From contig NZ_CAKJTL010000041.1 of assembly GCF_917627385.1 (NCBI RefSeq), positions 1-53,862 on the forward strand: 53,862 nt of DNA. The letters run 5' to 3'. Position numbers and translations under genes: made by a program. Position 1 is the first letter of the stretch, and the number at the start of each line of letters is the position of its first letter. Below, in pieces: positions 40,952-48,460 of this stretch. This stretch comes from Protofrankia sp. CiT1 (GTDB taxonomy: Bacteria; Actinomycetota; Actinomycetes; Frankiales; Frankiaceae). The notes below the pieces were generated by a model. That model saw only the letters and a program-made list of their open reading frames with translations, ran no database searches and was not told the DNA's origin.

Positions 40952-42108
40952 CCACGATTCCGTTGGTGGATCTGGCGGCTGCACAGGCCGAGATCGCCGA
41001 GGAGGTGCGGGCCGGGTTCGACGAGGTGCTCGCGACCACCGCGTTTGTCGGTGGGAAGCAGGTTGCCGCCTTCGAGCGCGAGTACGCCGACTTCTGTGGT
41101 GTCGGGTACTGCGTGGGTGTGGGCAACGGCACCGACGCTATCGAGCTGGCGCTGCGCGCGGCCGGCGTCGGTGCCGGCACTGGCACTGGCACTGGCACTG
41201 GCACCCGAGCCGCTACCGGTGACAATGTCGGTGCTGACGAGGTCATCCTGCCGGTGAACACCTTCGTGGCCACCGCCGAGGCGGTGCTGCGCGCGGGCGC
41301 GCTGCCGGTGTTCGCCGACGTCGACGACGAGCATCTGCTGCTGGATCCGGACGCGGTGGGCGCGGCGTTGACCGAACGTACTCGCGCGGTGATCCCGGTC
41401 CATCTGTACGGGCAGGCCGCGCCGGTCGAGCGGATCGCGGCCGCCTGCCGCGCCGACACGATCGTCCTTGAGGACGCCGCGCAGGCACAGGGCGCTGTCC
41501 GCGACGGACAGGCCGCTGGCGGGCTCGGTCTGCTGGCGGCCACCAGTTTCTACCCGGGGAAGAACCTCGGTGCCGCCGGTGACGCGGGTGCCGTGCTGAC
41601 CAATGATGCCGAGCTCGCGCGCAAGGTGCGTCTGTTGGGCGCGCACGGCAGCGAACGCAAGTACGTGCACGAGTCGTTGGGCTTCAACTCGCGCCTCGAT
41701 ACCCTGCAGGCCGTTGTGCTGCGGGCCAAGCTGACCAGGCTGGCCCGGTGGAACGAGGCGCGAGCGGCCGCGGCGGTCCGTTATGACGAGTTGTTGGGCG
41801 ACGACCCCCGGGTCCGGCTACCGGCAACGCTGCCGGGCAACATCCATGTCTGGCACCTTTACGTGGTGCGGATTCCCGACCGGGACGCGGTACTGGCCCG
41901 GTTGCACGAACAGGGTGTGGGAGCCGGGATCCACTACCCGGTGCCGTTGCATCTGCAGCCGGCCTTCGCGGGGCTTGGCCACGCTGCCGGTGACTTCCCC
42001 GTCGCGGAGAAGGCCGCTGGAGAGATCCTCTCCTTGCCGTTGTATCCGCATATCACCCCTGAGCAGCAGCGGCGGGTCGCCGATGAGCTCCGGCGGGCGC
42101 TGCCATGA
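40948..42108 (+). CDS. DegT/DnrJ/EryC1/StrS aminotransferase (second copy, WbpE-like)
   Basis: A 386-residue PLP-dependent sugar aminotransferase. It has IPLVDLAAAQAEI, AFVGGKQVAAFEREYADFCG, VGNGTDAIELAL, LPVNTFVATAEAVLRAGA, VLEDAAQAQGA, TSFYPGKNLGAAGDAGAV (Schiff-base Lys) and LGFNSRLDTLQAVVLRAKL. The PGKNLGA lysine site is the pattern of WbpE/FdtB/QdtB 3-aminotransferases. An oddity is an in-frame (GlyThr)5 insert at residues ~77-86 encoded by GGCACT repeats. It is followed, with a 4-bp overlap, by the WbpD-like acetyltransferase that would acetylate the new amine. Confidence 0.92.
   Translation: MTTIPLVDLAAAQAEIAEEVRAGFDEVLATTAFVGGKQVAAFEREYADFCGVGYCVGVGNGTDAIELALRAAGVGAGTGTGTGTGTRAATGDNVGADEVILPVNTFVATAEAVLRAGALPVFADVDDEHLLLDPDAVGAALTERTRAVIPVHLYGQAAPVERIAAACRADTIVLEDAAQAQGAVRDGQAAGGLGLLAATSFYPGKNLGAAGDAGAVLTNDAELARKVRLLGAHGSERKYVHESLGFNSRLDTLQAVVLRAKLTRLARWNEARAAAAVRYDELLGDDPRVRLPATLPGNIHVWHLYVVRIPDRDAVLARLHEQGVGAGIHYPVPLHLQPAFAGLGHAAGDFPVAEKAAGEILSLPLYPHITPEQQRRVADELRRALP
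41176..41205 (+). repeat. Hexanucleotide microsatellite in DegT gene
   Basis: Four exact GGCACT units and one GGCACC, in frame, encode alternating Gly-Thr in a surface loop before the VILPVNTF strand. Copy-number changes would stay in frame. Confidence 0.8.
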
Positions 42109-42776
42109 CGGAGTTCTCCAAGCCTCGGGAGGCTTCCAGGCCCTCCGGCGATGCCGTGTTCGTCCATTCCCATGGTCTGTGTGAGAGCGACGACGTGGGC
42201 CCGGGGACCCGGGTCTGGGCGTTCGCGCACGTGCTGCCCGGTGCCGTGATCGGTGCGGGCTGCAACATTTGTGATCATGTTTTCGTCGAGTCCGGCGCCC
42301 GGATCGGTGACCGGGTGACGGTGAAGAACGCGGTGCTCGTGTGGGACAAGGTGACCGTGGAGGACGATGTCTTCCTGGGCCCGAACATGGTCTTCACCAA
42401 CGACTTCCGGCCGCGTGCCGAGGTGAAGAAGACGCGGGACGCGCTTGCTCCGACGCTCATCCGCCGTGGCGCGACGATCGGTGCCAACGCGACGATTGTC
42501 GCCGGAGTGACCGTGGGTGTGTACGCGTTTGTGGCCGCTGGCGCGGTCGTCATTCGGGATGTGCCCGCGTACGCGCTGGTCGCGGGCAATCCTGGACGGA
42601 ATCTGGGCTGGGTCTGTTCCTGCGGGGACAGGCTTGATCCCGATCTGCGCTGCGTGGCTTGTCTGAAGGCCTACCGGCCGGCGACCGGTACCGACGGGCT
42701 GTGCGAGGCCGTGCCCTCGGCGTCCGTTGCGGCTGTTTCAGCCGCTTCAGCCGCTTCGGCTGTTTCGACGCCGTAG
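42105..42776 (+). CDS. WbpD/WlbB-like UDP-sugar N-acetyltransferase
   Basis: A 223-residue left-handed beta-helix acetyltransferase. It has GPGTRVWAFAHVLPGAVIGA, CNICDHVFVESGARIGDRV, NAVLVWDKVTVEDDVFLGPN and FTNDFRPRAEVK (active-site Asn-Asp region). PTLIRRGATIGANATIVAGV and YALVAGNPGRNLGWVCSCG follow. The Cys-x-Cys-Gly and DLRCVACLKAY pair at the C-terminus is characteristic of WbpD/WlbB, which acetylate the 3-amine of UDP-GlcNAc(3NH2)A. The last ~25 residues are an Ala/Ser/Val tail that overlaps the convergent flippase gene by 106 bp. It is the last gene of the seven-gene chain. Confidence 0.9.
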   Translation: MTEFSKPREASRPSGDAVFVHSHGLCESDDVGPGTRVWAFAHVLPGAVIGAGCNICDHVFVESGARIGDRVTVKNAVLVWDKVTVEDDVFLGPNMVFTNDFRPRAEVKKTRDALAPTLIRRGATIGANATIVAGVTVGVYAFVAAGAVVIRDVPAYALVAGNPGRNLGWVCSCGDRLDPDLRCVACLKAYRPATGTDGLCEAVPSASVAAVSAASAASAVSTP

Positions 42777-44344
42777 GAAGTGTCCCGCGACGGCTGGTGC
42801 GGCCCTGGCCGTACCAGCCGCCGCAGCGGGAACAGGGGCACGGCGCACGCGGCCAGCCCGGCGGGGGGGAGCAGCAGCAGCCGGGCGAGGTCCCCGCGTA
42901 CCACCGTGCCGAGCCCCACCATGACCAGGACAAGGACCGTGGTCGCGACAACAGGGCGGCCGCAGTACCGCAGCGCGGCGATGGGCCCTACGTCCGCCCT
43001 GGCGATGGCGAATATGAACGCCGGGCCTACCACGACCACCGCCACCGCGGCCTGGGCGAACGCAAGGCCACCGATCCCGCCTGCCCGCGCCCCGATGAAC
43101 AGGGCCGGGGCGAGCGCCGCCAGCCAGCTGCCCTGGACGGCGAAGACCGCGCGCGAACGGCCCGCGCCCACCAGCAGGTCATAGGCGAGTTCAGCCGCGA
43201 CCCGGCACGCCCCGAGGACCGCCAGCCACCGCAGGGCGTCGGCTGCGGCATCCCATTTCGGGCCGTAGACGATGTGGATGAGGGGTCCGGCGAGCACCGC
43301 GATGATCGCGCAGACCGGCAGCGTCGCGGCCATCAGCAGCGCGATCGAGCGGGCGAACGCGTCGGTGAGCGCCTTGCGGTCGGTGGACAACCGAGCGAAC
43401 GCCGGCATAGCCACTCTCCGCACGGCTAGCGAGAACATGTTCACCGGCCAGCTGGAAAGGTTGAACGCGAGCATGTAGAAGCCAAGGGCCACCGGGCCCA
43501 GGACAGCACCGACGACCACGTAGTGGATGTTGAGCACTCCGAAGACCAGCAGGCTCGACCCGGCCAGCGGCAGGCCGAAGTCCAGCAGGCCACGTACCTG
43601 GTGCCGGTCGAAGCCGAACCTGATCCGCGCGCCGGCGAAGGCAAAGATCATTATTGAGGTGGTGAGGTTACCGGCCAGATAGCCGATGACCAGGCTCCAG
43701 GCACCGTGCCCGAGGGCGGCAAGACCGATCGTGACACCTGTGTTGACAGCGAGCGCGGCGAGGTCGGCAATCATGCGCCGGCCCTGCTGGAACGCGCGGG
43801 TGAGCAGGGCGGCGGGTACGGATGCCACCCCGTCGACAATCATGCTCAGGGCCAGCACTCGGACCAGACCGGTCGCCGCGGGTGAGCCGAGCAGGTCTGC
43901 GATGGTCGGTGCCAGCACCAGGGTAAGCAGGTAAAGCCCGATGCTGAAGCCGGTCGACAGCGTCTGGACGGTTGGGGCGATCAGCCGTGGCTCCCCCGGC
44001 CAGCGCACGATCGCGAGTGAGACACCCAGTTCGTTGATGGACAACAGGGCGTTGAGGACGACCAGCGCGACCGCGAAGTCCCCGTAGTCCGACGGGCTGA
44101 GCAGCCGGGCGAGCACGATCCCGGTGACCACGGTGCCCAGCCGGCTGAGCGCGTTGTTCAGGAGGCTGAAGCCGAGGCCGCGCCGTACCGCCCCGCCGAG
44201 CCCTGTTCCGCCGCTGTCGTTCCTGGTGTCGCTGTCTGTGACGCCGTTCTCCTGGGCGCCGCCAGCCGGCCCCGGAGCCGGCTCGGGTGGAGTCCGTGGG
44301 GACGGCATCCCCGGTGTTGACGCGCTTGCCGGCATGTTCGGCAT
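42671..44344 (-). CDS. Wzx-type oligosaccharide flippase (PST/MOP family)
   Basis: A 557-residue polytopic membrane protein with ~12-14 helices. After a ~45-residue Pro/Gly-rich cytosolic leader the MOP-exporter pattern begins: AVRRGLGFSLLNNALSRLGT, ARLLSPSDYGDFAVALVVLN, VNMFSLAVRRVAMPAFARLS and IVYGPKWDAAADALRWLAVL. The family flips undecaprenyl-linked repeat units across the membrane. It is the only gene of the polysaccharide locus on the minus strand, and its Ala/Glu-rich C-terminal tail overlaps the acetyltransferase tail antisense. GGGGGAACC precedes ATG 44344. The upstream region, shared with the DUF4082 lipoprotein gene, contains operator-like palindromes. Confidence 0.92.
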   Translation of the reverse strand: MPNMPASASTPGMPSPRTPPEPAPGPAGGAQENGVTDSDTRNDSGGTGLGGAVRRGLGFSLLNNALSRLGTVVTGIVLARLLSPSDYGDFAVALVVLNALLSINELGVSLAIVRWPGEPRLIAPTVQTLSTGFSIGLYLLTLVLAPTIADLLGSPAATGLVRVLALSMIVDGVASVPAALLTRAFQQGRRMIADLAALAVNTGVTIGLAALGHGAWSLVIGYLAGNLTTSIMIFAFAGARIRFGFDRHQVRGLLDFGLPLAGSSLLVFGVLNIHYVVVGAVLGPVALGFYMLAFNLSSWPVNMFSLAVRRVAMPAFARLSTDRKALTDAFARSIALLMAATLPVCAIIAVLAGPLIHIVYGPKWDAAADALRWLAVLGACRVAAELAYDLLVGAGRSRAVFAVQGSWLAALAPALFIGARAGGIGGLAFAQAAVAVVVVGPAFIFAIARADVGPIAALRYCGRPVVATTVLVLVMVGLGTVVRGDLARLLLLPPAGLAACAVPLFPLRRLVRPGPHQPSRDTSYGVETAEAAEAAETAATDAEGTASHSPSVPVAGR

Positions 44345-44657
44345 GGTTCCCCCATCTGCGACTGGCCAGGTGATGTCGCGGCCATGCGCTGCTTATCGAA
44401 GCATGGCTCTGCTAAGATCTACGCCGGTCCTCGATAATGTCATCTGGAAACAACATAATGACAACGCGGTGTGGCCTCTTCGTTCCTTCGGGAGTGCGCA
44501 CGGGCCGCATCTTCGGGGTGTTTTACTTAAAGTAAGAGATGTATCACTTTAGGTGAACGTGCTGTTTCCGGGTACATGCGGCGTGTTCACTTGGCATCGA
44601 TCGCGTCGCCAGGCGGCGATCAATTGAATCGGTGTTCCGACCAAAGGATATGTCTGT
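44345..44657. other. Divergent promoter region, wzx / DUF4082 lipoprotein
   Basis: This 313-bp gap contains the tandem palindromes described at 44523-44556 and an imperfect inverted repeat TGTCAT (44438-44443) / ATGACA (44458-44463). Base composition is richer in A and T than in the flanking genes. No ORF is convincing. Confidence 0.5.
44523..44556. promoter_or_regulatory. Tandem operator-like palindromes
   Basis: TTACTTAAAGTAA (44523-44535) is a perfect odd palindrome. TCACTTTAGGTGA (44544-44556) is the same pattern with one mismatched pair. Their centres are 21 bp apart, so they lie on the same face of the helix. They sit 102 bp before the lipoprotein ATG and 179 bp before the flippase ATG, and could control both divergent genes. 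Confidence 0.6.
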
Positions 44658-45479
44658 ATGACGACCTCCATGCGTCCGGCGTGCGGGGCCAGCGGCCCAT
44701 CCGTGCACGGGTCTGGCCGGCCGCGGCGTCCGGTGGGCCGAAGGGTGCGCGAGCATAAGCTTGCCGTGTCGGTGGCGGCCCGGACGCCCGCGCCGCCCAG
44801 CGGCGATCGCAGGTGCTACCGCTTCTCGCCTTGTCTCGCGCCTTGTCTCGCGACGGTCCTGCTCGTGGGCGCGATGGGGTTCGCGGTCGCCGGGTGCGGC
44901 GATTCCACCGGCGGCAATCCGAGGCTGCCGCCAAGCCTGCCCCCGCGGGGGGACTCGCAGCTGATCTCACTCTGGAGTAATGATGCGAAACCCGTGCCTG
45001 AGGCCGATCCGGACCCCGCCGCGGTTGAGGTCGGGATCCGGTTCCGTGTCGACACCCCAGGTGACATCCTTGGAATACGCTTTTACAAGGGCCCTGACAA
45101 TATCGGCGAGCATACGGTCAGCCTGTGGTCCGACGCCGGTGACCGGCTGGCGACCGCCACGGCCGTCGGCGAAAGCGACACCGGCTGGCAGGTGGTGATG
45201 CTGGCCAAGCCGGTGCCGGTCCAGGCCGCCACGACCTACACGGCCTCGTATTTCGCGCCGACGGGGCATTATTCGGCGACCCCTGAGTTTTTTGATCAGG
45301 CCGTGTCGGCCAACGGGCCGTTGCGCGCCGCTGGGGCGACCAGCGGGGTGTACCACTACGGCGGCGGCTTTCCTGACGCTACCTACCGTGACTCCAACTA
45401 CTGGACCGATGTGCTGTTCCGGCCGGCGTCAGGATCTTCGGGCGATCCGGTGGCCCCTTCTATGACTTCAGTCTCATAG
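44658..45479 (+). CDS. DUF4082-domain lipoprotein
   Basis: A 273-residue predicted lipoprotein. A basic leader (~60 residues) precedes a hydrophobic segment and lipobox (TVLLVGAMGFAVAGC, Cys ~80). A single DUF4082 domain follows (residues ~100-262): LISLWSNDAKP, VEVGIRFRVD, ILGIRFYKGPDNIGEHTVSL, TGWQVVML, YTASYFAPTGHYSA and SNYWTDVLF. It matches the four DUF4082 repeats of the giant protein at 30-35 kb over its full length. ATG 44658 has AAAGGA ~9 nt upstream, but the leader is long for a lipoprotein and a later start is possible. It stands between Wzx and Wzz/Wzy, suggesting a role at the surface of the exported polymer. Confidence 0.82.
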   Translation: MTTSMRPACGASGPSVHGSGRPRRPVGRRVREHKLAVSVAARTPAPPSGDRRCYRFSPCLAPCLATVLLVGAMGFAVAGCGDSTGGNPRLPPSLPPRGDSQLISLWSNDAKPVPEADPDPAAVEVGIRFRVDTPGDILGIRFYKGPDNIGEHTVSLWSDAGDRLATATAVGESDTGWQVVMLAKPVPVQAATTYTASYFAPTGHYSATPEFFDQAVSANGPLRAAGATSGVYHYGGGFPDATYRDSNYWTDVLFRPASGSSGDPVAPSMTSVS

Positions 45480-45848
45480 TGTATGGTTACTGTTAGTGGC
45501 GCACTCGGTTGTTGTGCAAAGAGCGTCCCGCCGTTTTAGATCATCGGGTCCATCAAGCGGATGGCAGGTGGAGATGGGTTGACCGGCAACCGCAAGTGGG
45601 ATCGACGTGTACGGCGGTCGGCCTCAGGGTTCAGGTGGTGCTCTCTTCCCATCACCTGGTGTTCACCCGCATGAGATTATGTAGTTGTGCCGGCGGGGCT
45701 GGCTTGGTAACTTGTTGGCCCGTTGGCGCTTGTGTTACATGGCCAGGAGGAGTCCCGGCACTCTTCTCGCTCTGATGACGGCCGTGTATCTTGGATCTGA
45801 TCCGGTGTCGGCGCAATGCTGACCCGCGCTGGGGGGCAAGGGGCACGA
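45480..45848. other. Intergenic region before the Wzz-like gene
   Basis: 369 bp without a supported gene. It contains an inverted repeat CAGGTG (45632-45637) / CACCTG (45653-45658) with centres 21 bp apart, and no clear terminator after the lipoprotein. It probably holds a promoter for wzz-wzy. Confidence 0.4.
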
Positions 45849-46754
45849 GTGTATTTTTCGGATTTCATCGCGGTTCTTGTCCGTCGTTGGTATATCCTGT
45901 TCATCGGGATTGTTCTCACCGGCCTGGCTGGGGTGGGTGTACACACCAGCATCGGTCCAACATTCCAAGCCAACGCAGCCGTGGTGGTACTGCCGCCGAC
46001 GTCGGACTCCGGTACCACCAGCACCGCCGCGAGCCGAAACCCGTATCTGTCCCTGCCGCTCGGTAACACCGCGGACGTTCTGACCCGGATCATGGCTACC
46101 GAGGCGGTCCGGCAGGAACTCAAGGCCGCGCATGCGACGTCGGCGTACACGATCGCGTTGGTCTCCGACGGTTCCCCGGTGCTTGAGATCGCCGCGACGG
46201 ACACTTCAGCGGCCACCGCGACCAACACCGCCTCGGTACTGGTGAAAACGGCCGAGAGCGAGCTCGAAAAGCTGCAGGTCATGCAGAATGTCCCGAAGAA
46301 CTCGATGATCCGGGCCAGTCAGCTTATTTCTCCGAGCGAGCCCGATGTGCTTCACGGGAGCCAGATCCGGGCGCTGCTCGGTGTGGCCGCCCTCGGTCTC
46401 ATCCTTTCGGTCACAGCCTGCTTCGTCGCTGAAGGGGCTTTTACCGGCCGGCGGGCCGCCTTGGCCGCGGCCGTCCGCGGCCGGCGCGCCAGCGAGGCTC
46501 GGGGCGGGGGGCGCTCGAAGGAGGCGGTCCGGTCGGGAGGCGCTTCCCGCAGCTCCGCGACGCCCACGGAGAAGCAGGACGTCGATGATCTGGAGGGCGA
46601 CGGCAGCGACGACGACACCGATTCCCAGGGCCTGGAGAAGCTGGAGTGGGACGGTGACCGTGACAGCGAGGAAGAGGAGGGGCGGCTGAAGCAACCGGAC
46701 GCCCGTGAGACAACGATGGTTCTGGTAGGCCTACGCCGACGTTCCGACAAGTAG
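45849..46754 (+). CDS. Wzz-like polysaccharide co-polymerase without kinase domain
   Basis: A 301-residue chain-length determinant type protein. Helix 1 is WYILFIGIVLTGLAGVGV (residues ~14-31). A short extracytoplasmic domain with FQANAAVVVLPPTSDS follows, then helix 2 IRALLGVAALGLILSVTACF near residue 180. The cytosolic tail (~110 residues) is highly charged: first Arg/Ala-rich, then acidic (DDLEGDGSDDDTDSQ, DSEEEEGR). It lacks Walker motifs and a tyrosine cluster, so it is not a BY-kinase. GTG 45849 has AAGGGG 5 nt upstream; ATG 45816 has no site. wzy starts 6 bp after its stop. It should set polymer length with Wzy. Confidence 0.8.
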   Translation: MYFSDFIAVLVRRWYILFIGIVLTGLAGVGVHTSIGPTFQANAAVVVLPPTSDSGTTSTAASRNPYLSLPLGNTADVLTRIMATEAVRQELKAAHATSAYTIALVSDGSPVLEIAATDTSAATATNTASVLVKTAESELEKLQVMQNVPKNSMIRASQLISPSEPDVLHGSQIRALLGVAALGLILSVTACFVAEGAFTGRRAALAAAVRGRRASEARGGGRSKEAVRSGGASRSSATPTEKQDVDDLEGDGSDDDTDSQGLEKLEWDGDRDSEEEEGRLKQPDARETTMVLVGLRRRSDK

Positions 46755-46760
46755 CCCTCG

Positions 46761-48194
46761 ATGCTCGGCCTGCCCGTCGGTATCGCTCGTTTCGCGCTGG
46801 CTCGGCGTTACCTTCCGCGTGTAGACGTCACCTCTTTGCTGTCTCTTTACGTGCTGCTTCTTCTCGGTATCCCGTCACAGCTGATTTTTGGCCCTCTCGG
46901 CGCCGCCGGCACGCCAGCCAACCTGTTGGGGATGCTCTGCCTGTTATGGTGGATTCTCGTGGTCATGCTGCCGTTCGGCGGTGTGGCGACAGGCCCGCAG
47001 CCCATCCGTATAGCAATGGTTTTTCTAGCTACGATGGTGCTGGGCAGCTATGCGGCCGGCGCGCTGCGCGCGGATATCGTTCCCGAGGAGTTGCGCGCCG
47101 CTGACCGTGGTTTGCTGCTCCTGGTGACCTGGGCCGGCGTGGCCCTGATAACGGCGGACGGCGTCCGGTCGTGGCACCGGTTGGATGTTCTGATCGGCCG
47201 CCTCGTGGCGATGGGTGTCTTTCTCGCGGTTCTCGGCATCCTGCAGTTCTCGATCGGGCTCAACATCGCCGGTTACATCCACATTCCGGGCCTGCGGGTG
47301 AACGGTACCCTCGATCTCATCTCCGCCCGGTCGATATTCCGCCGGATCACCGGTACCGCGAGCCATCCGATCGAGTTTGGCGTTGTACTGGCGATGCTGC
47401 TGCCCCTCGCGATAAGCCGTGCGTTCGCCGCGCCGGCGAAGCTGAAGGTGCGACGCTGGCTCGCGGCGGCCAGCATCGGTGTGGCCCTGCCCATGTCGGT
47501 GTCACGCTCGGCAATCCTCGCCATCGCGGTGGTCGCCGTGTTCATCATCCCGAGCTGGGACCGCCGTCGGCGGCTCGCCACCTTCAAGGTGATGCCCCTG
47601 TTTCTTGTCGGCATGAGAGTAGCGATTCCCGGGCTGCTCGGTACGATCACGAGCCTGTTCACCGGTATCAGCAACGACCCGAGTACCAAAGGGCGTACCG
47701 AGGACTATGCCGCGGCCGCGAAGTACATTGCCGTGCATCCACTGTTCGGGCGGGGTTTTCGAACGTTCATCCCGAGCCTGTACAGGTTCCTGGACAACCA
47801 GTATCTGATGACCATCGTGGATGCCGGTCTGATCGGGTTGGTTCTCCTAGTGCTGGTCTTCCTGGTCGGGATCTTCACGGCTCGGGGCGCCCGGCGACGT
47901 AACGAAGATCCAATTTATAAGGATCTTGCTCAGGCAATCGCGGCGGGCATCGGGGCGGCAATGGTCAGCTTCGCGACTTTTGACGCGCTCAGCTTCCCGA
48001 TGTGTGGCGGTCTGCTCTTTTTACTGCTGGGGCTTGCCGGAGCGATGTGGCGGCTGTCGGGGCAGCCTGATGATCGTATCGAAAAAAATGATCATAAGTT
48101 TCATGCGTCCGCCGCACCCGCACCCGCACCCGCACCGGCCGCGCTTCCGGCCGCGCAGCCTTTGGCTGACCAGATGATTGGCGCGGCCCATTGA
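46761..48194 (+). CDS. Wzy/O-antigen ligase-family polymerase
   Basis: A 477-residue polytopic protein with ~10-12 helices (LLSLYVLLLLGIPSQLIFGP onward). A characteristic region precedes the main loop (GTASHPIEFGVVLAMLLPLA), and the large extracytoplasmic loop contains GRTEDYAAAAKYIAVHPLFG and GFRTFIPSLYRFLDNQYLMT. This matches the PF04932 Wzy_C pattern of O-antigen ligases and polymerases, with the loop Arg and H-P-x-x-G motif. It likely joins flipped repeat units into polymer. The C-terminal ~40 residues are Ala/Pro-rich, coded partly by three CACCCG repeats (48115-48132). It is co-transcribed with the Wzz-like gene. Confidence 0.88.
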   Translation: MLGLPVGIARFALARRYLPRVDVTSLLSLYVLLLLGIPSQLIFGPLGAAGTPANLLGMLCLLWWILVVMLPFGGVATGPQPIRIAMVFLATMVLGSYAAGALRADIVPEELRAADRGLLLLVTWAGVALITADGVRSWHRLDVLIGRLVAMGVFLAVLGILQFSIGLNIAGYIHIPGLRVNGTLDLISARSIFRRITGTASHPIEFGVVLAMLLPLAISRAFAAPAKLKVRRWLAAASIGVALPMSVSRSAILAIAVVAVFIIPSWDRRRRLATFKVMPLFLVGMRVAIPGLLGTITSLFTGISNDPSTKGRTEDYAAAAKYIAVHPLFGRGFRTFIPSLYRFLDNQYLMTIVDAGLIGLVLLVLVFLVGIFTARGARRRNEDPIYKDLAQAIAAGIGAAMVSFATFDALSFPMCGGLLFLLLGLAGAMWRLSGQPDDRIEKNDHKFHASAAPAPAPAPAALPAAQPLADQMIGAAH

Positions 48195-48460
48195 TCGATA
48201 CGGTGGGCCGTGCCGTTATCCCCAGCAGGGCTTGATGAGGCTCTCACCAGGCCTTTTCCTGTATTTGTGGAGAGGCTCGCACTCGTCGCCCTCGGCTGTC
48301 GCTCCTAACGGGCTCCCGTGGCTCCGACGGTGGTTTTCTGATTCCATGACGAGGGGTTGTCCATGACTGTGCTCCGGGGCCGTCATCGGTGATACTGGCG
48401 CTAGCCGAATCTGCTAGGCTTGATTGAGTAGACCGGACTATGCCATACCTGGGGGGATGG
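48195..48460. other. Intergenic region before wecG-like gene
   Basis: 266 bp without a supported gene. I see no clear terminator or promoter, although the GGGGGGA stretch at its end is the ribosome-binding site of the next gene. Confidence 0.35.
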
